A stretch of DNA of 64,000 bases from Aulosira sp. FACHB-615. Its GTDB lineage: Bacteria; Cyanobacteriota; Cyanobacteriia; Cyanobacteriales; Nostocaceae. The notes under the pieces were generated by a model. It was given only the letters and a program-made list of their open reading frames with translations. It was not told the origin of the DNA and searched no databases. Location of the stretch: positions 124,001 through 188,000 of the forward strand of contig NZ_JACJSE010000003.1 of assembly GCF_014698045.1 (NCBI RefSeq), read 5' to 3'. The position numbers and the translations under genes were made by a program. Position 1 is the stretch's first letter. Each line of letters opens with the position of its first letter. Positions 16,321-24,780 of this stretch are shown piece after piece.

Positions 16321-17117
16321 ATCTTAAGATTTCCTAAATGTTAGTATTAATAGATGATGAGTACAGCAGTCCTAAATCATTTGTAAATTTTCTATATCTT
16401 TTTCTTCTTTCTTACCTTTGCGTCCTTGGCGTTCTTGGCGGTTCGTTTCCATATATATGTTTTTCACGACTAATTTAGGATTGCTATAAAAAAAGTATGA
16501 CTTAACGCAAAAACTCTCTCATACTCTTATAACTTCGTCTCCTACCCTGCCGGAAGCCGCTTGCGCGTCTACGTTTTTTCATACTTTTGTGTAAGTACTA
16601 AAATTTAAAATTTAAATTGGCAATTTGCGCTTTAAAGCATAGTAAATTATTCATGCTCTAATGTTAAGTTTAATTCACAATTGTCAACATTTATCAATCT
16701 TTAGAAATAGTTGTCGAGAGCATTAAGCTCTAAAATTTACAACGTCTCTTCAAGCTTTTCCTGGCACATTGAAATTCTGAAATAACTATTAAGAGAGTAG
16801 TCTCAACCTTGCCAAATTTGCATAGTACTTAAAAGCTGAAAATCCCCTCCCACAACCATCTTGAGTGCTGAGTCCGCGCGATCGCAACATCTAAACTCAG
16901 TCATCTCATGGGGGATCATCCTCACAAGTTCCTCAAATTCTTTCTTTATAAATTAAAGATAGATGTCACATACAGGGTTGCTCGATGATTACAGCTATTA
17001 AATAAATTATTTTTGCAATTTTTTGCCAAAAACAGATGCAGACTTCTCAATTATGGTGATTCTGCATTTACACACCAAAAACTTTCAAGTTATTCGCAAT
17101 CACAGCCAGAGGTCTAT
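16321..17117. other. Non-coding divergent region with repeat fragments
   Basis: About 800 bp between the leftward sensor gene and the rightward usp gene. It contains repeat-like pieces: TTGCGTCCTTGGCGTTCTTG near 16420-16440 and CCCTGCCGGAAGCCGCTTGC near 16545-16565, both resembling, in reverse complement, the stretch at 30795-30870. The rest should hold two promoters, but I cannot point to a certain operator. Confidence 0.5.
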
Positions 17118-17648
17118 ATGCTGAAAAAGATTTTGGTTGCATTGGATCGTTCGGAAATGGGAACAGAGGTTTTTGAGCAAGCATTGACCTTAGCCAAAGC
17201 TATATCCGCCCAATTATTGCTGCTGCATGTTCTCTCCCCAGAGGAAGAAGGTAGCCCTTATATTCCCATGTTATCTAATGTGGACTACTATCCAGGTTTG
17301 AGCGCCCAAAGTTTAGATTTATACCAAAAACAATGGGATAAATTCAAAGATGAAGGCGTGGGGATGTTGCAATCTTTCTCGGCTCAAGCCAACACAGCCA
17401 ATGTGACAGCAGAATTTAGCCAAATTTTAGGCAACCCTGGCAATACTATTTGTAAACTGGCTGCTCAATGGAATGCAGACTTAATTGTCATGGGACATCG
17501 GGGACGTTCGGGAATAACAGAATTTTTCTTGGGTAGTGTAAGTAACTACGTACTGCATCACGCCAAATGTTCAGTCTTTATCGTCAATCACCCCCCTGTC
17601 AAGAAAGAGGCTGACAAACCAGCCGTGACGGTGATTAGTCAGGCTTGA
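17118..17648 (+). CDS. Universal stress protein (UspA family)
   Basis: 176 residues from the ATG at 17118, chosen because AGAGG precedes it and because MLKKILVALDRSEMG is the usual UspA start; the frame is open 35 codons further upstream without family similarity. The ATP-binding signature G-x2-G-x9-G is present (GHRGRSGITEFFLGSVS), followed by CSVFIV. Such proteins bind ATP and accumulate under stress. The gene lies directly upstream of the hox cluster in the same direction, separated by 138 bp of repeats, so it could contribute a transcript reaching hoxE, but this is not shown. Confidence 0.9.
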   Translation: MLKKILVALDRSEMGTEVFEQALTLAKAISAQLLLLHVLSPEEEGSPYIPMLSNVDYYPGLSAQSLDLYQKQWDKFKDEGVGMLQSFSAQANTANVTAEFSQILGNPGNTICKLAAQWNADLIVMGHRGRSGITEFFLGSVSNYVLHHAKCSVFIVNHPPVKKEADKPAVTVISQA

Positions 17649-17649
17649 C

Positions 17650-17765
17650 TTAGGGACAAGGGAGACAAGGGAGAGGGGGAAGGGTGGGAGGAGTGGGAGG
17701 ATGGTGAAGAAATCTTTCCCCCCACACTCCCCTCTCTCCCCACACTCCCCGCCCCTCCTATAACT
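17650..17765. repeat. Short tandem repeats between usp and hoxE
   Basis: GGGACAAGGGAGACAAGGG units, then GGGAGGA units, then CCCCACACTCCCC units on the opposite strand. This belongs to the same repeat family that fills the other hox spacers. Confidence 0.7.
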
Positions 17766-17786
17766 CACGAATCTCTAGCAGTAACA

Positions 17787-18299
17787 ATGACAACCGCATC
17801 AACCGTAGTTTTACCCCATCCTAGTGGTGATAAACGCCTGAAGATGCTAGACGCAACTATGAAGCGTCACCAGTATCAACAAGATGCCTTAATCGAAATT
17901 CTCCACAAAGCCCAAGAACTATACGGTTACTTAGAAAGCGACTTATTACTTTATATTGCTCATAAACTCAAACTGCCTCCCAGCCGAGTTTATGGTGTAG
18001 CGACTTTTTACCATTTATTTTCTTTAGCGCCCCAAGGAGTTCATAGTTGTGTGCTGTGTACAGGAACAGCTTGTTACGTCAAAGGCGCTCAAGCAATTTT
18101 GGCAAGTGTAGAAAAAATAACTCACATTCGGGCTGGTGAAACTACAACCAACGGTCAATTATCACTACTGACAGCAAGATGTTTAGGGGCTTGCGGAATT
18201 GCCCCGGCTGTGGTGTTTGATGGCACAGTCTTAGGCAATCAAACCCCAGAATCAGTTTGCGATCGCATCCAAGGATGGCTGGAAAATGGAACTCAATGA
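17787..18299 (+). CDS. hoxE: Bidirectional hydrogenase diaphorase subunit HoxE
   Basis: 170 residues of the NuoE/HoxE thioredoxin-like [2Fe-2S] family. The four cluster ligands are visible as C-x4-C (LCTGTACYVKG) and C-x3-C (RCLGACGIAP). The fold start PPSRVYGVATFYHLFSL is conserved. HoxE joins HoxF and HoxU in the module that passes electrons between NAD(P)H or ferredoxin and the hydrogenase in the cytoplasm. The stop overlaps the hoxF start by 14 bp, so the two are translationally coupled. Confidence 0.96.
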   Translation: MTTASTVVLPHPSGDKRLKMLDATMKRHQYQQDALIEILHKAQELYGYLESDLLLYIAHKLKLPPSRVYGVATFYHLFSLAPQGVHSCVLCTGTACYVKGAQAILASVEKITHIRAGETTTNGQLSLLTARCLGACGIAPAVVFDGTVLGNQTPESVCDRIQGWLENGTQ

Positions 18300-19917
18300 A
18301 TTATTAGCAATTGCCAAACAAGAACGCTCTCAAGCTAAACCAGTACAAATTCGTTGCTGTACGGCTGCTGGCTGTTTATCTGGTAACGCCGCCAGCGTTA
18401 AACATGAACTGGAAGCAGGAATCAAAGCCGAAGGTTTAGAAAAAGATGTACAAGTTTCTGGTGTGGGCTGTATGCGTTTATGTTGCCAAGGGCCACTAGT
18501 TCAAGTTGACACCCCAGCAGGTAGTAAACTTTACGAACAAGTCACCACTCAAGACGCATTTGCAATTATTGAAGCCTTGGATGGCGGCAAAACCCATATT
18601 TCCGAAATAGATTTATCCCAGCCATTCTTTAGTTATCAAAAACCCATCGTTTTAGAAAATAGCGGCAAAATTGACCCCGAAAAAATTCAAGCTTATATTG
18701 CCGCTAAGGGTTATCAAGCTCTCTACCATGTGTTGCGAGAAATGACCCCAGGTGAAGTAGTCGAGACAATTAGCCGTAGTGGTTTGCGCGGACGGGGAGG
18801 CGCAGGTTATCCCACAGGAATTAAATGGGCGACTGTTGCTAAAGCCAAAAGCGGCCGCAAATTTGTTATCTGTAACGCCGATGAAGGTGATCCCGGCGCA
18901 TTTATGGATCGGAGTGTCCTAGAGAGTGATCCCCATCGCGTTTTAGAAGGAATGGCGATCGCGGCTTATGCCGTTGGAGCCAATCAAGGTTATATTTATG
19001 TCCGGGCAGAATATCCCGTGGCAATTCATCGGCTGCAAACGGCCATCCATCAAGCCCAACGCCTTGGTTTATTGGGTAGCCAAATTTTTGAATCTCCCTT
19101 TGACTTCAAAATCGATATCCGCATTGGTGCTGGGGCTTATGTCTGCGGTGAAGAAACTGCCTTAATGGAGAGTATCGAAGGTAAACGCGGCCTACCTCAT
19201 CCCCGCCCACCCTATCCGGCTGAATCGGGTTTGTGGGGTCATCCCACCTTAATTAACAACGTCGAAACCTTCGCTAACATCGCACCAATTATTCGTAACG
19301 GTGCTGACTGGTTTGCGAATATTGGGACGGAAAAAAGCAAAGGGACAAAAGTTTTCGCTCTCGCAGGCAAAATCCGCAACACAGGCTTAATCGAAGTCCC
19401 AATGGGAACCTCCTTACGACAAATTGTCGAAGAAATGGGAGGCGGTATTCCCGATGGTGGTACAGCTAAAGCAGTACAAACAGGTGGCCCTTCTGGGGGA
19501 TGTATCCCTGCTTCCGCCTTTGATACACCTGTAGATTATGAATCCCTGACAAACCTCGGCTCAATGATGGGTTCCGGCGGCATGATTGTCATGGACGATA
19601 GTACCAACATGGTAGACGTTGCCCGCTTCTTCATGGAATTTTGCATGGATGAATCCTGCGGTAAGTGTATTCCTTGCCGCGTCGGCACTGTGCAGATGCA
19701 CAAATTATTAACCAAACTCATGCAAGGCAAAGCAACTCAAGCTGATATGACGCTCCTGGAAGAACTGTGCGATATGGTCAAACACACCAGCCTGTGCGGT
19801 TTAGGACAATCTGCACCCAACCCCGTCTTGAGTACATTACGCTACTTCCGCGAGGAATACGTTGAGTTGATTGAAGAGTACTTGGAGTTGATTAAGGAGG
19901 AGGAAGTAATGGTGTAA
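18286..19917 (+). CDS. hoxF: Bidirectional hydrogenase diaphorase subunit HoxF
   Basis: 543 residues. The N-terminus has a thioredoxin-like [2Fe-2S] domain (RCCTAAGCLSGN, GVGCMRLCCQGP). The NuoF-like core has the FMN/NAD-binding glycine-rich segments (GRGGAGYPTGIKW, CNADEGDPGAFMDR, EETALMESIEGKRGLPHPR). The C-terminal [4Fe-4S] ligands are CGKCIPC and the later Cys in SLCGLGQ. This subunit carries NAD(P)H oxidation and NAD(P)+ reduction. It overlaps hoxE by 14 bp; hoxU follows after 340 bp of repeat DNA. Confidence 0.97.
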   Translation: MELNELLAIAKQERSQAKPVQIRCCTAAGCLSGNAASVKHELEAGIKAEGLEKDVQVSGVGCMRLCCQGPLVQVDTPAGSKLYEQVTTQDAFAIIEALDGGKTHISEIDLSQPFFSYQKPIVLENSGKIDPEKIQAYIAAKGYQALYHVLREMTPGEVVETISRSGLRGRGGAGYPTGIKWATVAKAKSGRKFVICNADEGDPGAFMDRSVLESDPHRVLEGMAIAAYAVGANQGYIYVRAEYPVAIHRLQTAIHQAQRLGLLGSQIFESPFDFKIDIRIGAGAYVCGEETALMESIEGKRGLPHPRPPYPAESGLWGHPTLINNVETFANIAPIIRNGADWFANIGTEKSKGTKVFALAGKIRNTGLIEVPMGTSLRQIVEEMGGGIPDGGTAKAVQTGGPSGGCIPASAFDTPVDYESLTNLGSMMGSGGMIVMDDSTNMVDVARFFMEFCMDESCGKCIPCRVGTVQMHKLLTKLMQGKATQADMTLLEELCDMVKHTSLCGLGQSAPNPVLSTLRYFREEYVELIEEYLELIKEEEVMV

Positions 19918-19984
19918 GGGTTTAGAGATGTAAGGGTGTGAGGACTAGAGATTAGTGACAAATATTACTAGTTTGCGCGATGTG

Positions 19985-20165
19985 CGACTTATTCTTGACA
20001 CCCCTCTCCAAACCTCTCACGCCAGTCGCTACAACGGAGGGAACCTCCGCAACGCGCTGGCTCCCCGGAGCGGAGAGAGGCTTTGAATCTTGCTCCCCTT
20101 CCCTAGTAGGGAAGGGGTTGGGGGTTAGGTTTTAGAGAAAGTTGCACACGGCGTTAGTTTTCTAA
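19985..20165. repeat. Dispersed repeats between hoxF and hoxU
   Basis: The spacer 19918-20257 holds CCCCTCTCCAAACCTCTC with a partner GGAGCGGAGAGAGGC, a CCCTTCCCTAGTAGGGAAGGG palindrome-like pair (20099-20119), GTTGGGGGTTAGG, and GTTGCACACGGCGTTAG. The last part matches, in reverse complement, the element at 4330-4376. This separates hoxEF from hoxU and may hold an independent promoter. Confidence 0.65.
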
Positions 20166-20257
20166 GTATTAAACCTGAATTTTTAAACCATAACCCTCAA
20201 CCTCTAACCCCTAATCCCTAGTCCCTCACCTGTAACCTGTAACCTCTCACCTAAATT

Positions 20258-20974
20258 ATGACCGTAAAAACCTTAACAATTAATGGTCAACTGGTCAGCG
20301 CCAGCGAAGAAGAAACGTTGCTAGATGCAGCGCAAGCAGCCGGAATTCATATTCCCACACTGTGCCATGTAGAAGGTGTGGGAGATGTCGGTGCTTGTCG
20401 GCTGTGTTTAGTTGAGATTGCCGGCAGTAGTAAATTACAACCTGCTTGCGTGACAAAAGTTAACGAAGGAATGGAGGTTTACACCAATAGCGATCGCCTG
20501 CAAAAATACCGTCGGACAATTGTTGAAATGCTGTTTGCGGAAGGCAATCACATTTGTTCTGTGTGCGTAGCAAACGGTAATTGCGAATTACAAGACTTAG
20601 CGATTGAAATGGGTATGGATCATGTACGTTTAGATTATCACTTCCCCAATCGCAAAGTAGATGTTTCCCACGATCGCTTCGGTATTGACCATAACCGATG
20701 TGTGCTGTGTACTCGTTGTGTCCGTGTTTGTGACGAAATCGAAGGCGCTCACACTTGGGATATGGCAGGCAGGGGTACAAACTCCCATGTCATTACTGAC
20801 TTGAGCCAGCCCTGGGGAACATCTCAAACTTGTACCTCTTGTGGTAAATGTGTCAACGCTTGCCCCACAGGTGCGATTTTCTACCAAGGTTCCAGTGTTG
20901 GGGAAATGAAACATCATCGGGACAAACTTGATTTCTTAGTTACCGCAAGAGAAAAACAGCAATGGAATTTTTAG
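20258..20974 (+). CDS. hoxU: Bidirectional hydrogenase diaphorase subunit HoxU
   Basis: 238 residues, NuoG-like N-terminal iron-sulfur protein. An N-terminal plant-type [2Fe-2S] domain carries CHVEGVGDVGACRLC and a further Cys in LQPAC. Then come the His/Cys cluster (NHICSVCVANGNC) and two ferredoxin-like [4Fe-4S] motifs (CVLCTRCVRVCDE and CTSCGKCVNACP). HoxU relays electrons from HoxF to HoxY. The next gene starts 33 bp after its stop. Confidence 0.96.
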   Translation: MTVKTLTINGQLVSASEEETLLDAAQAAGIHIPTLCHVEGVGDVGACRLCLVEIAGSSKLQPACVTKVNEGMEVYTNSDRLQKYRRTIVEMLFAEGNHICSVCVANGNCELQDLAIEMGMDHVRLDYHFPNRKVDVSHDRFGIDHNRCVLCTRCVRVCDEIEGAHTWDMAGRGTNSHVITDLSQPWGTSQTCTSCGKCVNACPTGAIFYQGSSVGEMKHHRDKLDFLVTAREKQQWNF

Positions 20975-21007
20975 CCGTTGATTTTGAGTCGAAGCCAGGA
21001 GATATAT

Positions 21008-21529
21008 ATGAAACTCCGTCGCATCCGAAACATATTTTGGTGGTTGCTAGTAGTCAGTATTTTGACAATATCTATATTCCTGGCTTTAGCAAGTCCCACA
21101 TCACCAACGGCGATCGCATCTGTTACACATTTAGAAGCCGCCCCTGGCGAAATACTTTATCGCTCACAAACAAAATTAGATGATCAATCAGGACACGTCT
21201 GGCAAGTGGTTCTATTTAAGCAAATTTATCCTGGTCAAAATACCAGTGTAAATCTGCGGCTTGTGGGTTTTCCCAACTCCGCCGAATTAATTCATCCCCA
21301 ACCCCTGAAAATCACCACCGCATCCGGCAAAGTGTTCACAGCCTCTGACGTGTTCCTCGATGAAGCCCCAGCCCCAACTATCGGCCAGTACAACTTCCAA
21401 AATATCTTGCCCCAATTACCCAACGAACCCCTACAACTCGCCATTCCTTTACCTGGACAGAAGTCGATCAATATTTCAGTCCCTTACCCTGTCGTCCTGG
21501 AATGGCAGGAAGTTATGAGGGATGAGTAG
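21008..21529 (+). CDS. Exported protein of unknown function in hox cluster
   Basis: 173 residues from the ATG at 21008, preceded by AGGAGA at the right distance; the frame is open 10 codons further upstream but without a good binding site. The N-terminus is basic and then hydrophobic (FWWLLVVSILTISIFLALA), a signal peptide or anchor. The rest is a compact beta-rich domain (HVWQVVLFKQIYPG, VNLRLVGFPNSAEL, PVVLEWQEV). I think it belongs to the DUF3122 group, but this is from memory. It lies between hoxU and hoxY, a position where heterocystous cyanobacteria often have an extra gene. Its link to hydrogenase is not known. Confidence 0.8.
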   Translation: MKLRRIRNIFWWLLVVSILTISIFLALASPTSPTAIASVTHLEAAPGEILYRSQTKLDDQSGHVWQVVLFKQIYPGQNTSVNLRLVGFPNSAELIHPQPLKITTASGKVFTASDVFLDEAPAPTIGQYNFQNILPQLPNEPLQLAIPLPGQKSINISVPYPVVLEWQEVMRDE

Positions 21530-21843
21530 GGAGTGTGGGAGTTTGGGAGGTGTGGGGAGTGTGGGGAGTGTGGGAAGTGTGGGAAGTGTGGGGAGTGTGG
21601 GGAGTGTGGGGAGTGTGGGGAGTGTGGGAAGTGTGGGGAGTGTGGGAAGAGAGGGGGGAAAGATTTCTTCACCATCCTTCCAAACCTCCCCCCTCACCCT
21701 TGTCTCCCCCCTCGCCCTTGTCTCCCCCCTCGCCCTTGTCTCCCCCCTTGCCCTTGTCTCCCACCTCGCCCTTGTCTCCCCCCACTCCCAACTCCCAACT
21801 CCCCACTCCCCACTCCCCACTCCCCACTCCCCACTCCCCAAAA
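21530..21843. repeat. Dense tandem repeat block upstream of hoxY
   Basis: Three sub-blocks: GGGGAGTGT-type 9-bp units (about 21545-21650), an 18-bp unit CCCTTGTCTCCCCCCTCG repeated about five times (21698-21782), and ACTCCCC/ACTCCCA heptamers (21783-21840). The reading frame leading into hoxY stays open through the block, which makes naive start choices too early. Confidence 0.93.
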
Positions 21844-21849
21844 TCAACT

Positions 21850-22395
21850 ATGACTCGCTTACGACTAGCAACAGTATGGTTAGGCGGCTGTTCTGGCTGT
21901 CACATGTCCTTTCTAGATTTAGATGAATGGCTGATAGATTTAGCCGGACTGGTGGATATTGTTTACAGCCCATTCGCTGATATTAAAGAATATCCCCAGG
22001 ATGTAGATGTAGTTTTGGTGGAAGGTGCGATCGCTAATGAAGAACACTTAACCACAATCCGCACCGTTCGAGAACGTTCTAAACTCTTAATTTCCTTTGG
22101 TGATTGTGCTGTGACGGGCAATGTTACCGCCTTACGTAATCCATTAGGTAGCGCCGAACCAGTACTCCAGCGATGTTATGTCGAACTTGTGGATCTTCAT
22201 CCCCAAATACCCCAAGAACCCGGCATAGTACCCCCGCTATTAGATCAAGTCACACCTGTACATTACGTAGTCCCCGTTGATATTTATTTACCCGGTTGTC
22301 CACCCTCAGCAACACGCATTCGCGCCGCATTAGAACCGCTTTTAAAAGGTGAAAAACCACAACTCGCAGGACGCGAATTAATCAAATTTGGTTAA
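21850..22395 (+). CDS. hoxY: NiFe hydrogenase small subunit HoxY
   Basis: 181 residues from the ATG at 21850 (MTRLRLATVWLGGCSGCH). Upstream codons in the frame come from repeats. The proximal [4Fe-4S] cluster ligands are seen in GGCSGCHMSFLDLDE, in SFGDCAVTGNV and in LPGCPPSATRIRAAL, as expected for a short, single-cluster HoxY-type subunit. It forms the hydrogenase dimer with HoxH and takes electrons from HoxU. Confidence 0.96.
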   Translation: MTRLRLATVWLGGCSGCHMSFLDLDEWLIDLAGLVDIVYSPFADIKEYPQDVDVVLVEGAIANEEHLTTIRTVRERSKLLISFGDCAVTGNVTALRNPLGSAEPVLQRCYVELVDLHPQIPQEPGIVPPLLDQVTPVHYVVPVDIYLPGCPPSATRIRAALEPLLKGEKPQLAGRELIKFG

Positions 22396-22467
22396 ATTTC
22401 TCCCTTGTCCACCTTGTCTCCCTTGTCTCCCTTGTCCCCTTATTCCCCACTCTATAGGAGATTTATT

Positions 22468-23061
22468 ATGCTAAAAGCCGCAGACATTATGACAAAAGAT
22501 GTAGCCACCATTCGTAGCTCTGCCACAGTTGCAGAAGCAGTACAGTTAATGCGGGCTAGAGATTGGCGGGCGTTAATTGTTGACCGTCGCCACGAACAAG
22601 ATGCTTACGGCATTATTAGCGAGAGCGATATTGTCTATAAAGTTATTGCTTATGGTAAAGACCCTCATAAAACACGGGTATACGAGGTTATGACCAAGCC
22701 TTGCATCGCAATTAATCCCGACTTGGGTTTAGAATATGTCGCGCGGTTGTTTGCTCAACATCGTTTACACAGAGCGCCTGTTATCCAAGGTGAACTGGTA
22801 GGGATCATTTCGCTGACTGATATTTTGGCTTTAAGTGACTTTCTGGAACAACCCCGGTCGATTCTTTTAGAACAACAACTACAAGAAGAGATTAAAAAAG
22901 CTCGCGCCATCTGCATAGAAAAAGGTATCCACTCAGAAGAATGCGCCGCAGCTTGGGATGCAGTGGACGAAATGCAATCAGAAATCGCACATCAAACAGC
23001 CGTCAAAATCGACAGCACAGCTTTTGAAGATTACTCGGAAAGTGTGAAGTATGAAGTGTGA
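22468..23061 (+). CDS. CBS-domain pair fused to CP12-like tail
   Basis: 197 residues from the ATG at 22468, preceded by AGGAGA. Two CBS domains (about 5-60, KAADIMTKDVATIRSSATV; about 70-125, VYEVMTKPCIAINPDL, ending GIISLTDILALSDFL) would bind adenylates. The C-terminus carries the CP12 core: RAICIEKGIHSEECAAAWDA, with the two Cys and the AWD motif followed by VDEMQSE. CP12 binds phosphoribulokinase and GAPDH in a redox-dependent way. CBS-CP12 fusions are known in cyanobacteria. The C-terminal Cys pair typical of canonical CP12 is absent, so only the N-terminal-type disulfide is possible. Its place between hoxY and hoxH suggests joint control with hydrogenase. Confidence 0.92.
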   Translation: MLKAADIMTKDVATIRSSATVAEAVQLMRARDWRALIVDRRHEQDAYGIISESDIVYKVIAYGKDPHKTRVYEVMTKPCIAINPDLGLEYVARLFAQHRLHRAPVIQGELVGIISLTDILALSDFLEQPRSILLEQQLQEEIKKARAICIEKGIHSEECAAAWDAVDEMQSEIAHQTAVKIDSTAFEDYSESVKYEV

Positions 23062-23072
23062 AGTGAGGGGAC

Positions 23073-23210
23073 AAGGAAGACACGGGCGACAAGGGAGACA
23101 AGGAGGACAAGGGAGACAAGGAGGACACACAAGCATCTTTCTACCTTGTCTCCCCACACTCCCCACACTCCCCACACTCCCCACACTCCCCACACTCCCC
23201 ACTCAGCACT
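23073..23210. repeat. Short tandem repeats upstream of hoxH
   Basis: GGAGACAAGGAGGACAAGG units on one side, then six CCCCACACT 9-bp units (about 23153-23203). The opposite strand of the second block matches the GGGGAGTGT units upstream of hoxY. Confidence 0.88.
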
Positions 23211-23221
23211 CTTAACCAGCA

Positions 23222-24673
23222 ATGACTAAAAAAATCGTTATCGATCCCGTTACCCGCATTGAAGGACATGCCAAGATTAGTATTTTTTTGGATGATACTG
23301 GTCAAGTGAGTGATGCTCACTTTCATGTCACAGAATTTCGTGGGTTTGAGAAGTTTTGCGAAGGTCGGCCGTTGTGGGAAATGCCGGCAATTACCGCTAG
23401 GGTTTGTGGTATTTGTCCGGTGAGTCACTTGTTAGCTTCAGCTAAAGCAGGCGATCGCATTTTAGCTGTTACTATCCCACCGACAGCTGCTAAACTCCGA
23501 AGATTGATGAATTTAGGGCAAATTCTCCAATCCCATGCACTGAGCTTCTTTCATCTCAGCGCCCCTGATTTTTTATTGGGAATGGATAGTAATCCCCAAA
23601 CCCGCAATGTCTTTGGTTTAATTGCAGCAGAACCAGAATTTGCCCGTGGTGGAATTCGTTTACGTCAGTTTGGTCAAGAAATTATTGAGTTACTGGGAGG
23701 ACAAAAGATTCACCCAGCTTGGGCGGTTCCCGGTGGTGTGCGCGAACCACTCACATCAGAAAAACGCAGCCATATCCAAAACCGCATTCCCGAAGCCCGC
23801 GCCACGATTTTAAATGCGTTGGCGAGATTTAAAAACTTGCTCGACGATTATGCCGCCGAAGCCCAAACCTTTGGTAATTTCCCTAGTTTATTTATGGGGT
23901 TAGTCACTCCCAATGGTTTATGGGAAACTTACGATGGACATCTCCGCTTTGTGGATAGTGCAGGTAACATCCTTGCCGATAAACTTGATCCCACGCGCTA
24001 TCAAGAATTTATTGGGGAAGCAGTTCAACCAGACTCTTACTTAAAATCTCCCTACTACCGACCCTTGGGTTATCCTAACCAAAATGACCATTGTCGGATA
24101 GATAGTGGGATGTATCGGGTAGGGCCACTAGCACGACTAAATATTTGTAATCGAATTGGCACACCTTTAGCTGATCAAGAATTACAAGAATTCCGCGATC
24201 GCGGTCAAGGTACAGTCAAATCATCTTTCTTTTATCACTATGCCCGCTTAATCGAAATTATCGCTTGTATCGAACACATTGAAATTTTACTTAACGACCC
24301 AGACATTTTATCAACACGACTGCGTGCCGAAGCAGGCATTAACCAACTAGAAGGAGTTGGTGTCAGCGAAGCACCACGCGGCACATTATTTCATCATTAT
24401 CGCGTTGATGAAAATGGGTTACTGCAAAAAGTCAACTTAATCATTGCCACAGGACAAAATAACCTAGCAATGAATCGTACAGTTGCTCAAATTGCCCGAC
24501 ATTTCATTCAAGGTAATGATATTCCTGAAGGAATGCTCAACCGTGTCGAAGCCGGGATTCGTGCCTTTGACCCCTGTTTAAGTTGTTCAACTCACGCCGC
24601 CGGACAAATGCCTTTACAAATTCAACTAATAGCAGCCGATGGCAATATTATCAATCAAGTTTGGCGGTATTAA
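23222..24673 (+). CDS. hoxH: NiFe hydrogenase large subunit HoxH
   Basis: 483 residues. NiFe ligands are present at both ends: RVCGICPVSH near residue 60 and DPCLSCSTHA near the C-terminus. The 24 or so residues after CSTHA (starting AGQMPLQIQL) are the usual extension that the HoxW protease removes after nickel insertion. The N-terminus DPVTRIEGHAKI is typical. This is the catalytic subunit for reversible H2 formation. hoxW itself is not in the window. Confidence 0.97.
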   Translation: MTKKIVIDPVTRIEGHAKISIFLDDTGQVSDAHFHVTEFRGFEKFCEGRPLWEMPAITARVCGICPVSHLLASAKAGDRILAVTIPPTAAKLRRLMNLGQILQSHALSFFHLSAPDFLLGMDSNPQTRNVFGLIAAEPEFARGGIRLRQFGQEIIELLGGQKIHPAWAVPGGVREPLTSEKRSHIQNRIPEARATILNALARFKNLLDDYAAEAQTFGNFPSLFMGLVTPNGLWETYDGHLRFVDSAGNILADKLDPTRYQEFIGEAVQPDSYLKSPYYRPLGYPNQNDHCRIDSGMYRVGPLARLNICNRIGTPLADQELQEFRDRGQGTVKSSFFYHYARLIEIIACIEHIEILLNDPDILSTRLRAEAGINQLEGVGVSEAPRGTLFHHYRVDENGLLQKVNLIIATGQNNLAMNRTVAQIARHFIQGNDIPEGMLNRVEAGIRAFDPCLSCSTHAAGQMPLQIQLIAADGNIINQVWRY

Positions 24674-24780
24674 ACTGTGGGTGTTGCTGAATTAGGAGAT
24701 GAAATTTCAGGTACTCAAATGTAAAACTCCTTGTTCTCTCTGCGCCTCTGCGCCTCTGCGTGAGATAATTCATCCTGCAT

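Noticed and set aside
20962..21183. 73-codon ORF overlapping the hoxU end
   Set aside because: It is another frame of hoxU and of the following exported protein, which has its own AGGAGA and ATG at 21008.
21535..21849. 105-codon upstream extension of hoxY
   Set aside because: Made of 9-, 18- and 7-bp tandem repeats; HoxY begins at MTRLRLATVW in related proteins.
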